Assembly (NCBI RefSeq): GCF_947039875.1
Contig: NZ_CAMRAN010000006.1
Location: forward strand, 56,113 to 120,112
Length of the DNA: 64,000 nucleotides
Direction of reading: 5' to 3'
Source of the DNA: an uncultured Photobacterium sp.
Lineage (GTDB): Bacteria; Pseudomonadota; Gammaproteobacteria; Enterobacterales; Vibrionaceae
The position numbers and the translations under genes were made by a program. Positions within the stretch are counted from its first letter, which is position 1; every line of letters starts with the position of its first letter. Under the pieces are notes generated by a model. It did no database searches. It saw nothing but the letters and a program-made list of their open reading frames with translations, and was not told the origin of the DNA. This document shows positions 19,296 to 28,696 of this stretch, piece by piece.

Positions 19296-20051
19296 ATGAA
19301 TCTCGATGAATTTAAAATATTATCAGTAGTGCTGATTTTTATAACTACTGTACTTGCGGGATTGTATCCGTTTCTACGTAAATTTAAAACGACCCGACCA
19401 TTAGAATCCCCGGCAGCAGAAGCCTTAGCATCAGGTGTTTTTCTGGGGGCTGGTCTTATTCATATGTTGGGTGATGCCTCTAAATCATTTTTAGATCATG
19501 GTATTGAATATCCTATCGCCTTTGTATTAGCGGGCTGTGTGTTCTTATTATTATTATGGTTTGAACACTTAGGTCGTCGTTTAGATGAACATGGCGACAG
19601 CAATAGTCCTGCATTCGCTATTTTAGCGATGGTCATTCTATCTATTCATTCGTTACTTGCGGGTACGGTGCTTGGATTAAGTGGCTCAATTACAATGATG
19701 GTTATGATCCTCATTGCTATTTTAGCGCATAAATGGGCGGCAAGTTTTTCACTGGCTGTGCAATTAAGTAAAAGCCGCTTGTCGTTACGCCAATCTTTAT
19801 TCATGTTTGCGTTATTTACGATAATGTTGCCGCTTGGAGTAGGGGTGGGATCGGGTATTTTAGATTACACCGAAAATTATCCATTATTAGAGCCTATCTT
19901 TTATTCATTAGCTGCGGGCACATTTTTGTACCTTGGCACATTGCATGGTTTAAAACAGTCAACCATGGTTGATAAATGCTGTGATTTAAAGAATTTCACT
20001 TTTGTCGTTATCGGTTTTGTTTTAATGGCCGTGGTTGCTATTTGGGCTTGA
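19296..20051 (+). CDS. ZIP-family metal transporter
   Basis: 251 residues with about eight hydrophobic segments. The ZIP binding motifs are visible: IHSLLAGTVLG in helix 4 (~121) and AHKWAASFSL in helix 5 (~148), which supply the His ligands for Zn2+, Fe2+ or similar ions. A His/Asp-containing cytoplasmic loop (LDEHGDS) lies between helices 3 and 4. Inner-membrane divalent metal uptake is the family function. Divergent to a His-rich small ORF, which supports a role in zinc or related metal homeostasis. GGA eight bases before the ATG supports the start. Confidence 0.88.
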   Translation: MNLDEFKILSVVLIFITTVLAGLYPFLRKFKTTRPLESPAAEALASGVFLGAGLIHMLGDASKSFLDHGIEYPIAFVLAGCVFLLLLWFEHLGRRLDEHGDSNSPAFAILAMVILSIHSLLAGTVLGLSGSITMMVMILIAILAHKWAASFSLAVQLSKSRLSLRQSLFMFALFTIMLPLGVGVGSGILDYTENYPLLEPIFYSLAAGTFLYLGTLHGLKQSTMVDKCCDLKNFTFVVIGFVLMAVVAIWA

Positions 20052-20081
20052 TTGTTTTATTACGCTAAATTCCACCTTATT

Positions 20082-20112
20082 GTCCGCGTTAGTTGCCGCT
20101 AGCTAATGCGGA
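20082..20112 (+). terminator. Hairpin after ZIP gene
   Basis: CCGCGTTAG pairs with CTAATGCGG, followed shortly by TTTTATC. It probably terminates the ZIP transcript. The rest of 20112-20295, upstream of pnuC, has another short hairpin (ATCCCACTCACTTGGGAT) but matches no riboswitch class I know. Confidence 0.5.
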
Positions 20113-20295
20113 ACCGTTTTATCTTGGTAATAACCCTAACGACATTACATCATCTTGTACTTGAGTTAGAAACTGATGTGCTAATTATTCAAAAGTTGAT
20201 CCCACTCACTTGGGATGGGACAAATGTCCTCACCTTCGATAAATATACCTTTTACAATTACTTCAAATTATTAATAAGAACAAAAGGATTAACGG

Positions 20296-21024
20296 ATGGA
20301 CTTTCTTTCTTGGTTTGATATCAATAACACCCTTGTTAATTTTCCAATCGGTGACGGTTATGCAATGTCATGGATTGAAGCAATTGGTTCTATCTTTGGT
20401 CTGCTGTGTATTTGGTTTGCCAGTAAAGAAAAAACCATAAATTTCTTTTTTGGTCTTATTAATGTCACCTTGTTTTGTATTATTTTCTTTCAAATTCAAT
20501 TGTATGGGTTGTTGCTATTACAAGTATTCTTCTTTGTTGCCAATATTTATGGTTGGTTCGCATGGACAAGACCAACTAGCGAGGGAGATAACTTAGAGGT
20601 TCGGTGGTTAAGTAAGCAAAAATTAGTCATGACCGTGACATTAAGTGCAATTGCGATTGGGTTACTAACGGTTTATATCAACCCCGTGTTTTTTGCTTTA
20701 GCTAATTTCGCTGTAGATATATTGAATGTTTTCGGTGCTAATTTAGCGGCTCCAACATTACAACCCGGCGCGTTCCCATTTTGGGATGCTACCATGACGG
20801 TACTGTCTATTGTGGCGCAGATTCTAATGACACGTAAGTATGTTGAAAACTGGATTGTGTGGGTAGTTATTAATATCATCAGCGTCGGTTTATATGCAGT
20901 ACAAGGCGTGTATGCAATGTCTATTCAGTATGCAATTCTACTCTTTGTTGCGGCAAATGGTGCCCGTTGCTGGATTGCAATTGCGAACAGAAATAAACCA
21001 CAAGCTAAGAAGGTTATCGCATGA
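20296..21024 (+). CDS. pnuC: Nicotinamide riboside transporter PnuC
   Basis: 242 residues with seven or so membrane segments and the PnuC pattern (SIFGLLCIWFASKEKTINFFFGLIN, then NIYGWFAWTRP, and later GAFPFWDATMTVLSIVAQILMTRKYVENW). PnuC facilitates nicotinamide riboside entry, normally trapped by phosphorylation by NadR. The ATG has AAAGGA upstream. Its stop overlaps the start of the next gene (ATGA), so it is co-translated with a nucleoside phosphorylase, which suggests salvage of the imported nucleoside. Confidence 0.92.
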   Translation: MDFLSWFDINNTLVNFPIGDGYAMSWIEAIGSIFGLLCIWFASKEKTINFFFGLINVTLFCIIFFQIQLYGLLLLQVFFFVANIYGWFAWTRPTSEGDNLEVRWLSKQKLVMTVTLSAIAIGLLTVYINPVFFALANFAVDILNVFGANLAAPTLQPGAFPFWDATMTVLSIVAQILMTRKYVENWIVWVVINIISVGLYAVQGVYAMSIQYAILLFVAANGARCWIAIANRNKPQAKKVIA

Positions 21025-21755
21025 ATCAACAACCTCATTTATTAATTAGTCACGGTCAAATTGCCACGAGTATTTTAGTCTGCGGTGAGCCTGATAGAGT
21101 AAATCGAATTGCGGAACGTTTTTTAACAAATAGTGTGTTAATTGCTGAAAACCGTGAGTACCGTATTATTAATGGCGACTATCAGGGTAAACCCGTTACA
21201 TTGTGTAGTACGGGGATGGGCGCACCATCAATGATTATTGCTATAGAAGAACTCAAACGTTGTGGCGCTGAATATATTATCCGTGTTGGCTCAGCAGGGG
21301 CACTGCAATCAAATATTGGTTTAGGTGAACTCATTGTTGCCGAAGGTGCAGTGCGAGATGAAGGTGGCTCTAAAGCATATATTCCAAGTGAATTTCCGGC
21401 TATTGCTGATCATCAATTGGTTCACTTATTAAAAACAGATTTATCGCAACAGAATATTAACTATCATAGTGGCATTGTACGTTCTCACGATAGTTTTTAT
21501 ACCGATGAAGAAGATAATATTTGTGAGTATTGGCATAAAAAAGGCGTATTAGGGGCTGATATGGAGACTTCTGCCTTATTAGCGGTGGGGCGTTTACGTC
21601 AACTAAAAACAGCCGCAATTTTGAATAACGTGGTGCTTTATCAGCAGAATGTAAGTGAAGGGATTAGTGCTTATGTTAATGAAGCTGAAGATATGATTAA
21701 AGGGGAACAGTTAGCTGCCCATACTGCGCTGAATGCCCTTATTAAGGTTGTTTAA
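21021..21755 (+). CDS. Nucleoside phosphorylase (Udp/DeoD family)
   Basis: 244 residues, NP-I fold. The N-terminal phosphate-binding region (CGEPDRVNRIAERF), GMGAPSM, RVGSAGAL and the ribose-binding VLGADMETSALLAVG near residue 180 mark the purine/uridine phosphorylase family. It cleaves a nucleoside with phosphate to base and ribose-1-phosphate. It overlaps pnuC by four bases, so nicotinamide riboside is a plausible substrate (DeoD-type enzymes are known to cleave it); uridine or purine nucleosides remain possible. A terminator follows. Confidence 0.9.
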   Translation: MNQQPHLLISHGQIATSILVCGEPDRVNRIAERFLTNSVLIAENREYRIINGDYQGKPVTLCSTGMGAPSMIIAIEELKRCGAEYIIRVGSAGALQSNIGLGELIVAEGAVRDEGGSKAYIPSEFPAIADHQLVHLLKTDLSQQNINYHSGIVRSHDSFYTDEEDNICEYWHKKGVLGADMETSALLAVGRLRQLKTAAILNNVVLYQQNVSEGISAYVNEAEDMIKGEQLAAHTALNALIKVV

Positions 21756-21775
21756 GTCTATTTAATCACCAAATT

Positions 21776-21808
21776 AATAGCCCGGTTTTTATAAATTGGG
21801 CTATTTTA
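21776..21808 (+). terminator. Terminator after pnuC operon
   Basis: AATAGCCC / GGGCTATT inverted repeat followed by TTTA. Confidence 0.75.
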
Positions 21809-21888
21809 ATGCGCACTATACATTTTCCTATTCAGTACCATAAAAACCCGCTATCTTGATTTAAAATGAAACAATAGTGATATGCGCA

Positions 21889-22584
21889 ATGCAATTGACT
21901 CCTTCCTCCTCAACCCGTTTTAGTGATTACCTAACTCAACATTATGCGAGCTTTCGCCAAGCACTATATAAGTGTCAAATCGGCAGTAAACGCTACCAAA
22001 TCGGCGATGCTATCATGCAGCAAGGCCAGGATATTACTCAGTTGATGATTGTGCCTGTTGGACGAGTGTCGATGCATATTTGTGCTGTTAATGGGCGTCG
22101 TTTTCAATTAGGAGAGATGAACTGTAACTATAATGTCTTTGGTGAAATGGAGTTCTTTACTAAAACACCATGCCAATGGTCGGTTGTTGTTGAAGAAGCG
22201 ATAGAAAGTGACATTCTTGATATGAAAAAAGTAGAGAAATTACTGTTAGAACGCCCTGAATTTAGTTTGTTTTTTGCTTCTGCATTGGCACTTGATTACC
22301 AAGACTCACTTGATATTTATACCTACCGTTTATTACATCCCATTACTTACAATATTGCATTTGATTTACTTCAGCACGCCCGTAATTCGATGACCCTTGG
22401 TCGATTTAATAAAGCAGATAAAGAAGCTGAACGGTTTGGTACATCAAGCCGTGTTTATCGACGCGCATTAAAGACATTGATTCAGCAAGGATTAGTTGAG
22501 AAACAAGGTTCTGAACTTATTATTGTGGATTTGGCTGGGTTACAGAAGTTTGTAGATCACTTTGAAGATTATGAATTAGCGTAA
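21889..22584 (+). CDS. Crp/Fnr-family transcription regulator
   Basis: About 231 residues. An N-terminal cyclic-nucleotide-binding-like beta-roll (IGDAIMQQGQDITQLMIVPVGRVSMHI... GEMNCNYNVFGEMEFF) is followed by a dimerisation helix and a C-terminal winged helix (FGTSSRVYRRALKTLIQQGLVEKQGSEL). There are no Fnr-type cysteines at the N-terminus. It lies just after the pnuC-phosphorylase operon and could control it, but no operator was identified. The ATG at 21889 is preferred over an in-frame GTG at 21877; neither has a good ribosome site. Confidence 0.85.
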   Translation: MQLTPSSSTRFSDYLTQHYASFRQALYKCQIGSKRYQIGDAIMQQGQDITQLMIVPVGRVSMHICAVNGRRFQLGEMNCNYNVFGEMEFFTKTPCQWSVVVEEAIESDILDMKKVEKLLLERPEFSLFFASALALDYQDSLDIYTYRLLHPITYNIAFDLLQHARNSMTLGRFNKADKEAERFGTSSRVYRRALKTLIQQGLVEKQGSELIIVDLAGLQKFVDHFEDYELA

Positions 22585-22606
22585 GTTGTTTCTGAGTTTT
22601 TTAAAT

Positions 22607-22639
22607 AACAATGGCGACTGATTAAGCCGCCATTGTTTG
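22607..22639. terminator. Convergent terminator Crp-like gene / ptrB
   Basis: 10-bp inverted repeat AACAATGGCG / CGCCATTGTT between convergent genes. Confidence 0.75.
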
Positions 22640-22709
22640 ATGTTATTACTTGATATTTATGATTACGCATAATGTTATGCGTTGATAACTTATCACGGTT
22701 TAGCTAGAT

Positions 22710-24815
22710 TTATTTCTGTTCAGCCAATAGATCAATAAAGAACGCGTATTCAAGTGCATCTTCATGGAGAGCCTTAAAGCGCCCTGATGCGCCACCATGA
22801 CCAGCTTCCATATCTACTTTAAACAACAGACGGTTATCGTTCGTTTTAACATCACGCAGCTTAGCAACCCATTTCATTGGCTCGAAATACTGCACTTGTG
22901 AATCATGTAACCCCGTCGTCACTAATAGGTGAGGGTAGTCATGAGCGGCAATATTATCGTAGGGTGAATAGCTTAACATGTAGTCGTAGTACTCTTTGTG
23001 GTTAGGATTTCCCCACTCATCATACTCGTTAGTTGTTAGTGGAATTGATTCATCCAGCATGGTGGTAACAATATCAACAAACGGTACGTGAGCTGCAACG
23101 CCACAGTAAAGCTCAGGGGCTTGGTTGATAATCGCCCCCATTAATAAACCGCCCGCAGAGCCACCGACAGCGAAGATCTTGTCTTTTGCGCCATAGCCTT
23201 GCTCGACCAATGATCGGGTAACATCAATAAAGTCATTAAAAGTATTTTGCTTAGTCAGTTTCTTACCATCGTCATACCATGGACGGCCCAACATTTCAGA
23301 ACCACGAATATGCGCAATCGCATACACAAAACCACGATCTAATAAACTTAATCGGGTTGATGAAAAGCTTGGGTCAATGATAGCGCCGTATGATCCATAA
23401 CCATATTGATACAACGGGTTAGTGCCATCTTTTTTAAAGCAATCTTTACGATAAACCAGTGATACCGGAACGGATTTACCGTCGCGAGCAGGTACCATAA
23501 TACGTTCAGAACGGTAATTATTCGCGTCAAAATCACCGAGGATTTGTGCTTGCTTGAGTACTACATTACTGCCATCGTTAAGATTAAAATCGTAGTGAGT
23601 ACCTGGTGTGGTCATGCTTGAGTAATACAGGCGTAATTTGTCTGAATCAATCTCTTTATTACCGTAAAGATAAAGTGTGAATGCTTCATCGTTGAAATGT
23701 AATTGTTGCTGCTGTTGAGTGTGAAGATCACGCACAGTAATGCGAGTTAAGCCATTCTCACGCTGCTGATATACTAGATAATCATTAAAGATCTCGTAAT
23801 CTTCCAACATTGCGCCTTCTTGCGCAGGGATCACGTCCAGCCAATGATCTTTATTGGCGATATCAGTTGTAGCCACTTTCATTAAACGGAAGTTAACCGC
23901 TTCATAGTTAGTGTGAATATAGAACCAGTCATCAAGCTTAGAAATACTGTATTCCAACCCAACTTCACGATCTAAGAACGATACAGCTTGCGCATTGGCA
24001 TCGTTAGCATCAATAAAAGAGACAGCACTGGTTTCTGTGCTTGAATGCCAGATATAAATTAATGAATTATCTTTACTTTTACCAATTGAGGTATAAAAAG
24101 TTTGATCGCTTTCTTCAAAAATTAATTGATCATCAGCTTGTGGTGTACCTAAGCGGTGACGATAAACCTGATAACCTAATAAGGTTTGTGGGTCTTTGTG
24201 GATATAGTAAAATGCTTGGTTATCATTTTGCCAAGCAACAGAGCCGCTAGTACCGGTGATTTCATCAGCAAGGTACTGACCTGTAGTGAGATCTTTAATC
24301 TTAATAGTGTAAATACGACGGCTTACCGTGTCTTCACCATAAGCTAATAAGTTTTCGTTAAGGCTAATGCTGACACTGGAAACATCATAGTAATCATGTT
24401 CAGATGCGAGTTGGTTTAGATCGAGTAAGACTTGCTTATCTGTGCCAGAAAAATCAGTAGCGCGCACTGAAATAGGGTATTCATTATCGCCAGAGACTTC
24501 ACTTGAATAGTAATAACTGCCTTGCTTTACAGGGACGGTATTATCATCTTTAACAATACGTCCTTTTAGCTCATCAAATAATGTTTGCTGTAATGCAGTG
24601 GTGTGTGCCATTACTGCATCTGTGTAACTATTTTCAGCATTTAGATGCGCGATGATCTCAGGATCTGTGCGGCTGTCATCTCGCATCCAATAGTAATCAT
24701 CAATACGCGTATCATTATGGATGCTCATCTCATAGGGGATTTTCTTAGCAACAGGAGCCGTCACGGCTAGAGTGTTGCTATTATCATGAGATGTCGCTGA
24801 TGTTGTGTCGTTCAA
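22710..24815 (-). CDS. ptrB: Oligopeptidase B (prolyl oligopeptidase family, S9A)
   Basis: 701 residues. Cytosolic serine peptidase cutting short peptides after Arg and Lys. N-terminal beta-propeller (~75-420) then an alpha/beta-hydrolase domain with nucleophile motif GGSAGGLL (~530s), the Asp in TGLHDSQVQY and the His in AGHGGASGR. The start pattern DDYYWMRDDSR is typical. The start codon appears to be TTG at 24815 with AAAAGGA seven bases upstream, as no suitable ATG exists nearby. The N-terminal ~25 residues are Ser/Thr-rich and non-conserved. Single-gene unit. Confidence 0.94.
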   Translation of the reverse strand: MNDTTSATSHDNSNTLAVTAPVAKKIPYEMSIHNDTRIDDYYWMRDDSRTDPEIIAHLNAENSYTDAVMAHTTALQQTLFDELKGRIVKDDNTVPVKQGSYYYSSEVSGDNEYPISVRATDFSGTDKQVLLDLNQLASEHDYYDVSSVSISLNENLLAYGEDTVSRRIYTIKIKDLTTGQYLADEITGTSGSVAWQNDNQAFYYIHKDPQTLLGYQVYRHRLGTPQADDQLIFEESDQTFYTSIGKSKDNSLIYIWHSSTETSAVSFIDANDANAQAVSFLDREVGLEYSISKLDDWFYIHTNYEAVNFRLMKVATTDIANKDHWLDVIPAQEGAMLEDYEIFNDYLVYQQRENGLTRITVRDLHTQQQQQLHFNDEAFTLYLYGNKEIDSDKLRLYYSSMTTPGTHYDFNLNDGSNVVLKQAQILGDFDANNYRSERIMVPARDGKSVPVSLVYRKDCFKKDGTNPLYQYGYGSYGAIIDPSFSSTRLSLLDRGFVYAIAHIRGSEMLGRPWYDDGKKLTKQNTFNDFIDVTRSLVEQGYGAKDKIFAVGGSAGGLLMGAIINQAPELYCGVAAHVPFVDIVTTMLDESIPLTTNEYDEWGNPNHKEYYDYMLSYSPYDNIAAHDYPHLLVTTGLHDSQVQYFEPMKWVAKLRDVKTNDNRLLFKVDMEAGHGGASGRFKALHEDALEYAFFIDLLAEQK

Positions 24816-25267
24816 AGTGTTGTCCTTTTGTGGCTACTGGGTGAAATAAACCACTGAGTAAAACCAATAGATACAGCAATATTATTTGCTTTGATGGTAA
24901 TAATCTTGGGGCTCTTGGTGGCTTTTTCAATCCTTCGTTTTACAAAATAGAATGACTAATGGTTACATGAATTGAAGATGCTTATTGAGAGGAGAGAAAT
25001 AAACAATAACACCAGACGCTTGGCTTAAGCATAGTGAACAATTATGGAACGTTATGCCAATGTGAGCGGTAGATGGTTACGAATGTATGTATTAGGATTA
25101 TGGGTGTTGTTGATCTTGAAATATGGGAATAGAACAGATTTAACGAAGAATTATAAATAATGAGCTGTAAATTTTAGATTCGAGAGTTTATTGCTGGTGG
25201 AATAATTTTTTTTGGGGGAATCTATTTAAGAACTAAAATATTTGGCTATCCAGCATGAAGCACATAA
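24816..25267. other. Intergenic, no gene recognised
   Basis: About 450 AT-rich bases between ptrB and the rlhA terminator, both genes reading leftwards. It holds the ptrB promoter; no supported ORF or RNA was seen. Confidence 0.45.
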
Positions 25268-25304
25268 ACAAAAGACAGCCTCTAAAATAGCAGGCTGTCT
25301 AATA
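25268..25304 (-). terminator. Terminator of rlhA
   Basis: AGACAGCCT / AGGCTGTCT inverted repeat with a following T-run (TTTTGTTTATG) on the minus strand. Confidence 0.85.
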
Positions 25305-25348
25305 TTATTTTATTCTGTTGTTTTGATATTAAACCATACCGCTAATGT

Positions 25349-27592
25349 TTATAAACCCTGAACATATTGAGCATTAGTTGAGATAGGTACTAAATTATTC
25401 AGTTCAGCTTTAGCGTTATCATTACCAGCAAGTAGCGCTTCAAAGTGTTTGATTAGTTCTACTTTGTCTTGTTCTTGCTTAGAACCTGCACCGATGTTGG
25501 TAAGATCAATAAAGAACTCGTCAAATAAATGCGAGAAATCATTCACTGCATCAAAGTTTAGGAACTGCTCATGATTGTAAATACTTGGGTAACCGCCTTT
25601 TTGCTTATCAACCGCAAACGAAATACCTTTCACATTAGTAATGGTGGTTGCTTTTTCGCATTTCAGCATACAGCCAGCTTCAATTGCCGGTTTCTTACAG
25701 CCAACGGTTTGTTGGAAGAAACATTGACGGCTGGTCATCATCAGGATTGGATGATAAATGCTGTAACAGAGCTTAAAGTTTTCTGGACGGGTAATATTTC
25801 TGATTTGACCACGGTTGATCTCGTTAGAAATAAAGGCACCAGCACAGTTTAATTCTTCTTTTAACGTAAGAAGAGCGTGTGAGTTGGTGGTATTTAAGAA
25901 CGGTCCTGCGACCCACTCGATACCCATTTCATAAGCTTTATAAGCAATACCGGTATTATTAGTCACAATACGCTTAGGTTTAACTTGCTCAAGAATTTTG
26001 ACGGATTCTAAGTAATCTTTACCAATCAATACCGCAGGGAACCAAGGAATTAAGCGTGGATTTTCTTGCAATAACGTAATGTGTTTAAGACAGTTCTTTT
26101 TCAAGCTTTCAGGGAGTTTGAAGTAGATATCAGCATCTGTTACATCAGTAAGGTGTAAATCTTTTTCATTGGCAATTAGTAATGATAGTTTAGGTGTTGA
26201 TGATACTTTATCGTGTTTAGGTAAAGCGGGTACATCAACATGCTTAATTACCTCACGAGAGCCATTTAATAAGAATGCTGCTTGGTTTTTTAGATCCGTA
26301 ATTTCTTTAAACGGCACCGTTAAGTTAGCATCAAAGTTGTCAAAGTTCATTGGCGCTAGATTAAACGTTGCATTATTAAAACTACGGAAGCGTTTATCTA
26401 GCGTTTCTGGTGTAATGGCAATTTCATCTGCTGTACGTAATAACGAATCAGTTTTTACTTCAAATGAGGTGTTACCCGTCATGATATTAAGTATTAGCGG
26501 TGTGTTTTCTTTGGCAGTAAAAGCCAATGTTAGAGCAACTTTATCAATGCTTAGATCTTTAATCTTATCGGCTAGTTCAGCACCTAATGCATTTTTTTCA
26601 TTATAAAGATCTTGCTTTACATCATGGATTTGAACAACAGAAATGGCATTGTTTTTTTCAACCGCGTAATTAACACTGTTATCACGCGGATTATCAGTAA
26701 ACATTTTCTTGTTGAGATCGCCCTGTAAAAATGAGTTAGTGAAGCTACGGTTAAAGACTTTATGTAAATTGCTGTCGTCAGCTAATAACTTACCAGATTC
26801 TATGAAGTTATTGATCTGTTTGCGCCATGTATCAACCACAGTGTAAACATAGTGAGCGCCTTTAATTCGGCCTTCAACCTTTAATGAGTCAACCCCTGCA
26901 TCGACCAGTTCAGGTAAATCAAAGTAGGCTGAATTATCTTTTAAGTTAAGCGGGAAGCGATGACCTTCAGCGGTTATTTCGTATTCGTCACGGCAAGCTT
27001 GGCTACAACGACCACGGTTACCTGAGTTACCGACACTGACTGAACTTGAGTAACATTGACCAGAGAAAGCGATACATAATGCGCCATGGACAAAGACTTC
27101 GGTTAATACATCATGATCATGGGCGACGGTTGTTAATGCTTTAATCTCACCAAGGTTGAGCTCACGCGATAAGTTAACTCGTGTAGCGCCGATTTTGTGT
27201 AAGAATAAAATTTGACCTTCGTTGTGGGTTGTTAATTGAGTAGAAGCATGGATATGTAATGATGGGAAATGCTTTTTAACAATGTTGAAGATACCCAAAT
27301 CTTGTACGATGATGCCATCAATGCCACTGTTAACCAGTTTATTTAGCAAGCGTACCAAGCTAACAACCTCGTGCTCTAATATCACGACATTGAGCGTTAA
27401 GAAGACTTCACAGTTGTGCTCATGTGCCAGTCGTAATACGCCATTTAGCTCGTCATATGAAAGATTGGAGGCGCGGTTACGGGCATTGAACATATCTAAA
27501 CCACAGTAGACGGCATTTGCACCAGCAACAATCGCTGCTTTAATTGCTTCTACATCACCGCCCGGTGCCAATAATTCTATTTTTCTACTCAT
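25349..27592 (-). CDS. rlhA: Peptidase U32-family 23S rRNA hydroxylase RlhA-like
   Basis: 747 residues from the ATG at 27592 (a TTG six codons upstream is rejected). U32 family, close to E. coli RlhA/YdcP (~650 aa), which is needed for C2501 hydroxylation of 23S rRNA. Visible are ELLAPGGDVEAIKAAIVAGANAVYCG with part of the barrel, the HGALCIAFSGQCYSS signature and the Cys-rich GNRGRCSQACRDEY segment that supplies iron-sulfur ligands. Further cysteines appear in the C-terminal part (QTVGCKKPAIEAGCMLKCEK), beyond the usual RlhA length. The protein is longer than E. coli RlhA; the extra C-terminal region is of unknown role. Confidence 0.88.
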   Translation of the reverse strand: MSRKIELLAPGGDVEAIKAAIVAGANAVYCGLDMFNARNRASNLSYDELNGVLRLAHEHNCEVFLTLNVVILEHEVVSLVRLLNKLVNSGIDGIIVQDLGIFNIVKKHFPSLHIHASTQLTTHNEGQILFLHKIGATRVNLSRELNLGEIKALTTVAHDHDVLTEVFVHGALCIAFSGQCYSSSVSVGNSGNRGRCSQACRDEYEITAEGHRFPLNLKDNSAYFDLPELVDAGVDSLKVEGRIKGAHYVYTVVDTWRKQINNFIESGKLLADDSNLHKVFNRSFTNSFLQGDLNKKMFTDNPRDNSVNYAVEKNNAISVVQIHDVKQDLYNEKNALGAELADKIKDLSIDKVALTLAFTAKENTPLILNIMTGNTSFEVKTDSLLRTADEIAITPETLDKRFRSFNNATFNLAPMNFDNFDANLTVPFKEITDLKNQAAFLLNGSREVIKHVDVPALPKHDKVSSTPKLSLLIANEKDLHLTDVTDADIYFKLPESLKKNCLKHITLLQENPRLIPWFPAVLIGKDYLESVKILEQVKPKRIVTNNTGIAYKAYEMGIEWVAGPFLNTTNSHALLTLKEELNCAGAFISNEINRGQIRNITRPENFKLCYSIYHPILMMTSRQCFFQQTVGCKKPAIEAGCMLKCEKATTITNVKGISFAVDKQKGGYPSIYNHEQFLNFDAVNDFSHLFDEFFIDLTNIGAGSKQEQDKVELIKHFEALLAGNDNAKAELNNLVPISTNAQYVQGL

Positions 27593-28078
27593 GCGAAATA
27601 ACCCACTCAATGCTTTTCTTGTAATTTTTGAGGGGGCATTCTATCTGTATCTGCGGGTCAATGCTATAAATTAGGCTTTTGTTGATATAAATCAATTAAG
27701 ACAATATAAAACTATGCGTGCAATGTTGGGTAAAAAGGGGGCATTGTAACGTTGCATTATAATTGTGGATGATTACAGCAACATCAAGGTTACTTCTAGT
27801 GGGCGAATTACAATATAATAGGTATTCAATTATCTATTTGAAATTTTCTTTTTTGGTGTAGCTACGGGTACTGTGTTAGCGGTGAATATTGCAAGAGCTC
27901 AAAAAAGGTTAAAGATTGATAATTGGGAACAATGGTAGAAAGATAACCATTTTGATTAATTATCAATATAAATAAAGATCAGTAGTGAAGAAGTAGAAAT
28001 TGATTAAAGTTAAATAAATTGTTGAAATAACCTCAGGCTATTTCAACAATTAATATTAGTGGTGAATTATTTTATATA
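27593..28078. other. Intergenic with one hairpin
   Basis: About 485 AT-rich bases. GTTGAAATA (28021) pairs with TATTTCAAC (to 28047), a possible weak terminator of the leftward TPM operon. No credible ORF was found. Confidence 0.45.
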
Positions 28079-28696
28079 TTAATCAATAACGACTAAACAG
28101 TTAGGTAATTCATTTTTTTCTTCCGTGTACGGTAGGGCGTTAGTTAATAATTTACCTGATTGCTGTAAACACTGAATAAAGCCTTCAAACGTTTTTCCTG
28201 CTTTAACATCTTTGGTGAAATCTCGCACTAAGCTTTGCCATGCTTCATCGCTAATACATTCACTAATGCCGTAATCTGTCAGAATCTCAACATAATGCTC
28301 AGCTTCACAAACAAAGATCATCACCCCTAAATGCTGTTTAGTACGATGAACACCATTGGCTAAAAATTGCTCACGAGCAACCAGCCTTGCACGGCGATGT
28401 TTAACTACTTTTGGTAATAAACGGTACTTAATGGCTGGAATACGGAAGATCAATGTTAGAACAACAAAAGCAGCTAATTGCGCTAATAGAATATCTGTTA
28501 GCTCTAACCATAATGGAGTAATGATTAACAGTGCAGGAACAAATAGCGCAATAATGGCAGCCCATAAGGTTGGAACAAAGTAATAGTCATCCGCTTTTGT
28601 TGTCATCACGGTAATTAATTCAGCATCGGTGGTTTTTTCCATATCACTGATGGTTTGGCTAATTGTTTGTAGTTGTTCATTTGTAAATAATTTCAT
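28079..28696 (-). CDS. TPM-domain membrane protein
   Basis: 205 residues. N-terminal part of a TPM (YgcG-like) domain, two hydrophobic helices (~43-85), and the rest of the fold with VMIFVCEAEHYVEILTDYGI. TPM proteins are membrane-tethered and implicated in envelope or photosystem maintenance; the activity is unsettled. The start ATG overlaps the previous stop (TAATG) and sits six bases after GGAGG. Third gene of a lemA-TPM-TPM operon. Confidence 0.85.
   Translation of the reverse strand: MKLFTNEQLQTISQTISDMEKTTDAELITVMTTKADDYYFVPTLWAAIIALFVPALLIITPLWLELTDILLAQLAAFVVLTLIFRIPAIKYRLLPKVVKHRRARLVAREQFLANGVHRTKQHLGVMIFVCEAEHYVEILTDYGISECISDEAWQSLVRDFTKDVKAGKTFEGFIQCLQQSGKLLTNALPYTEEKNELPNCLVVID

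Noticed and set aside
20113..20295. NAD or TPP riboswitch upstream of pnuC
   Set aside because: Short hairpins exist but no conserved aptamer motif of a known class was recognised.
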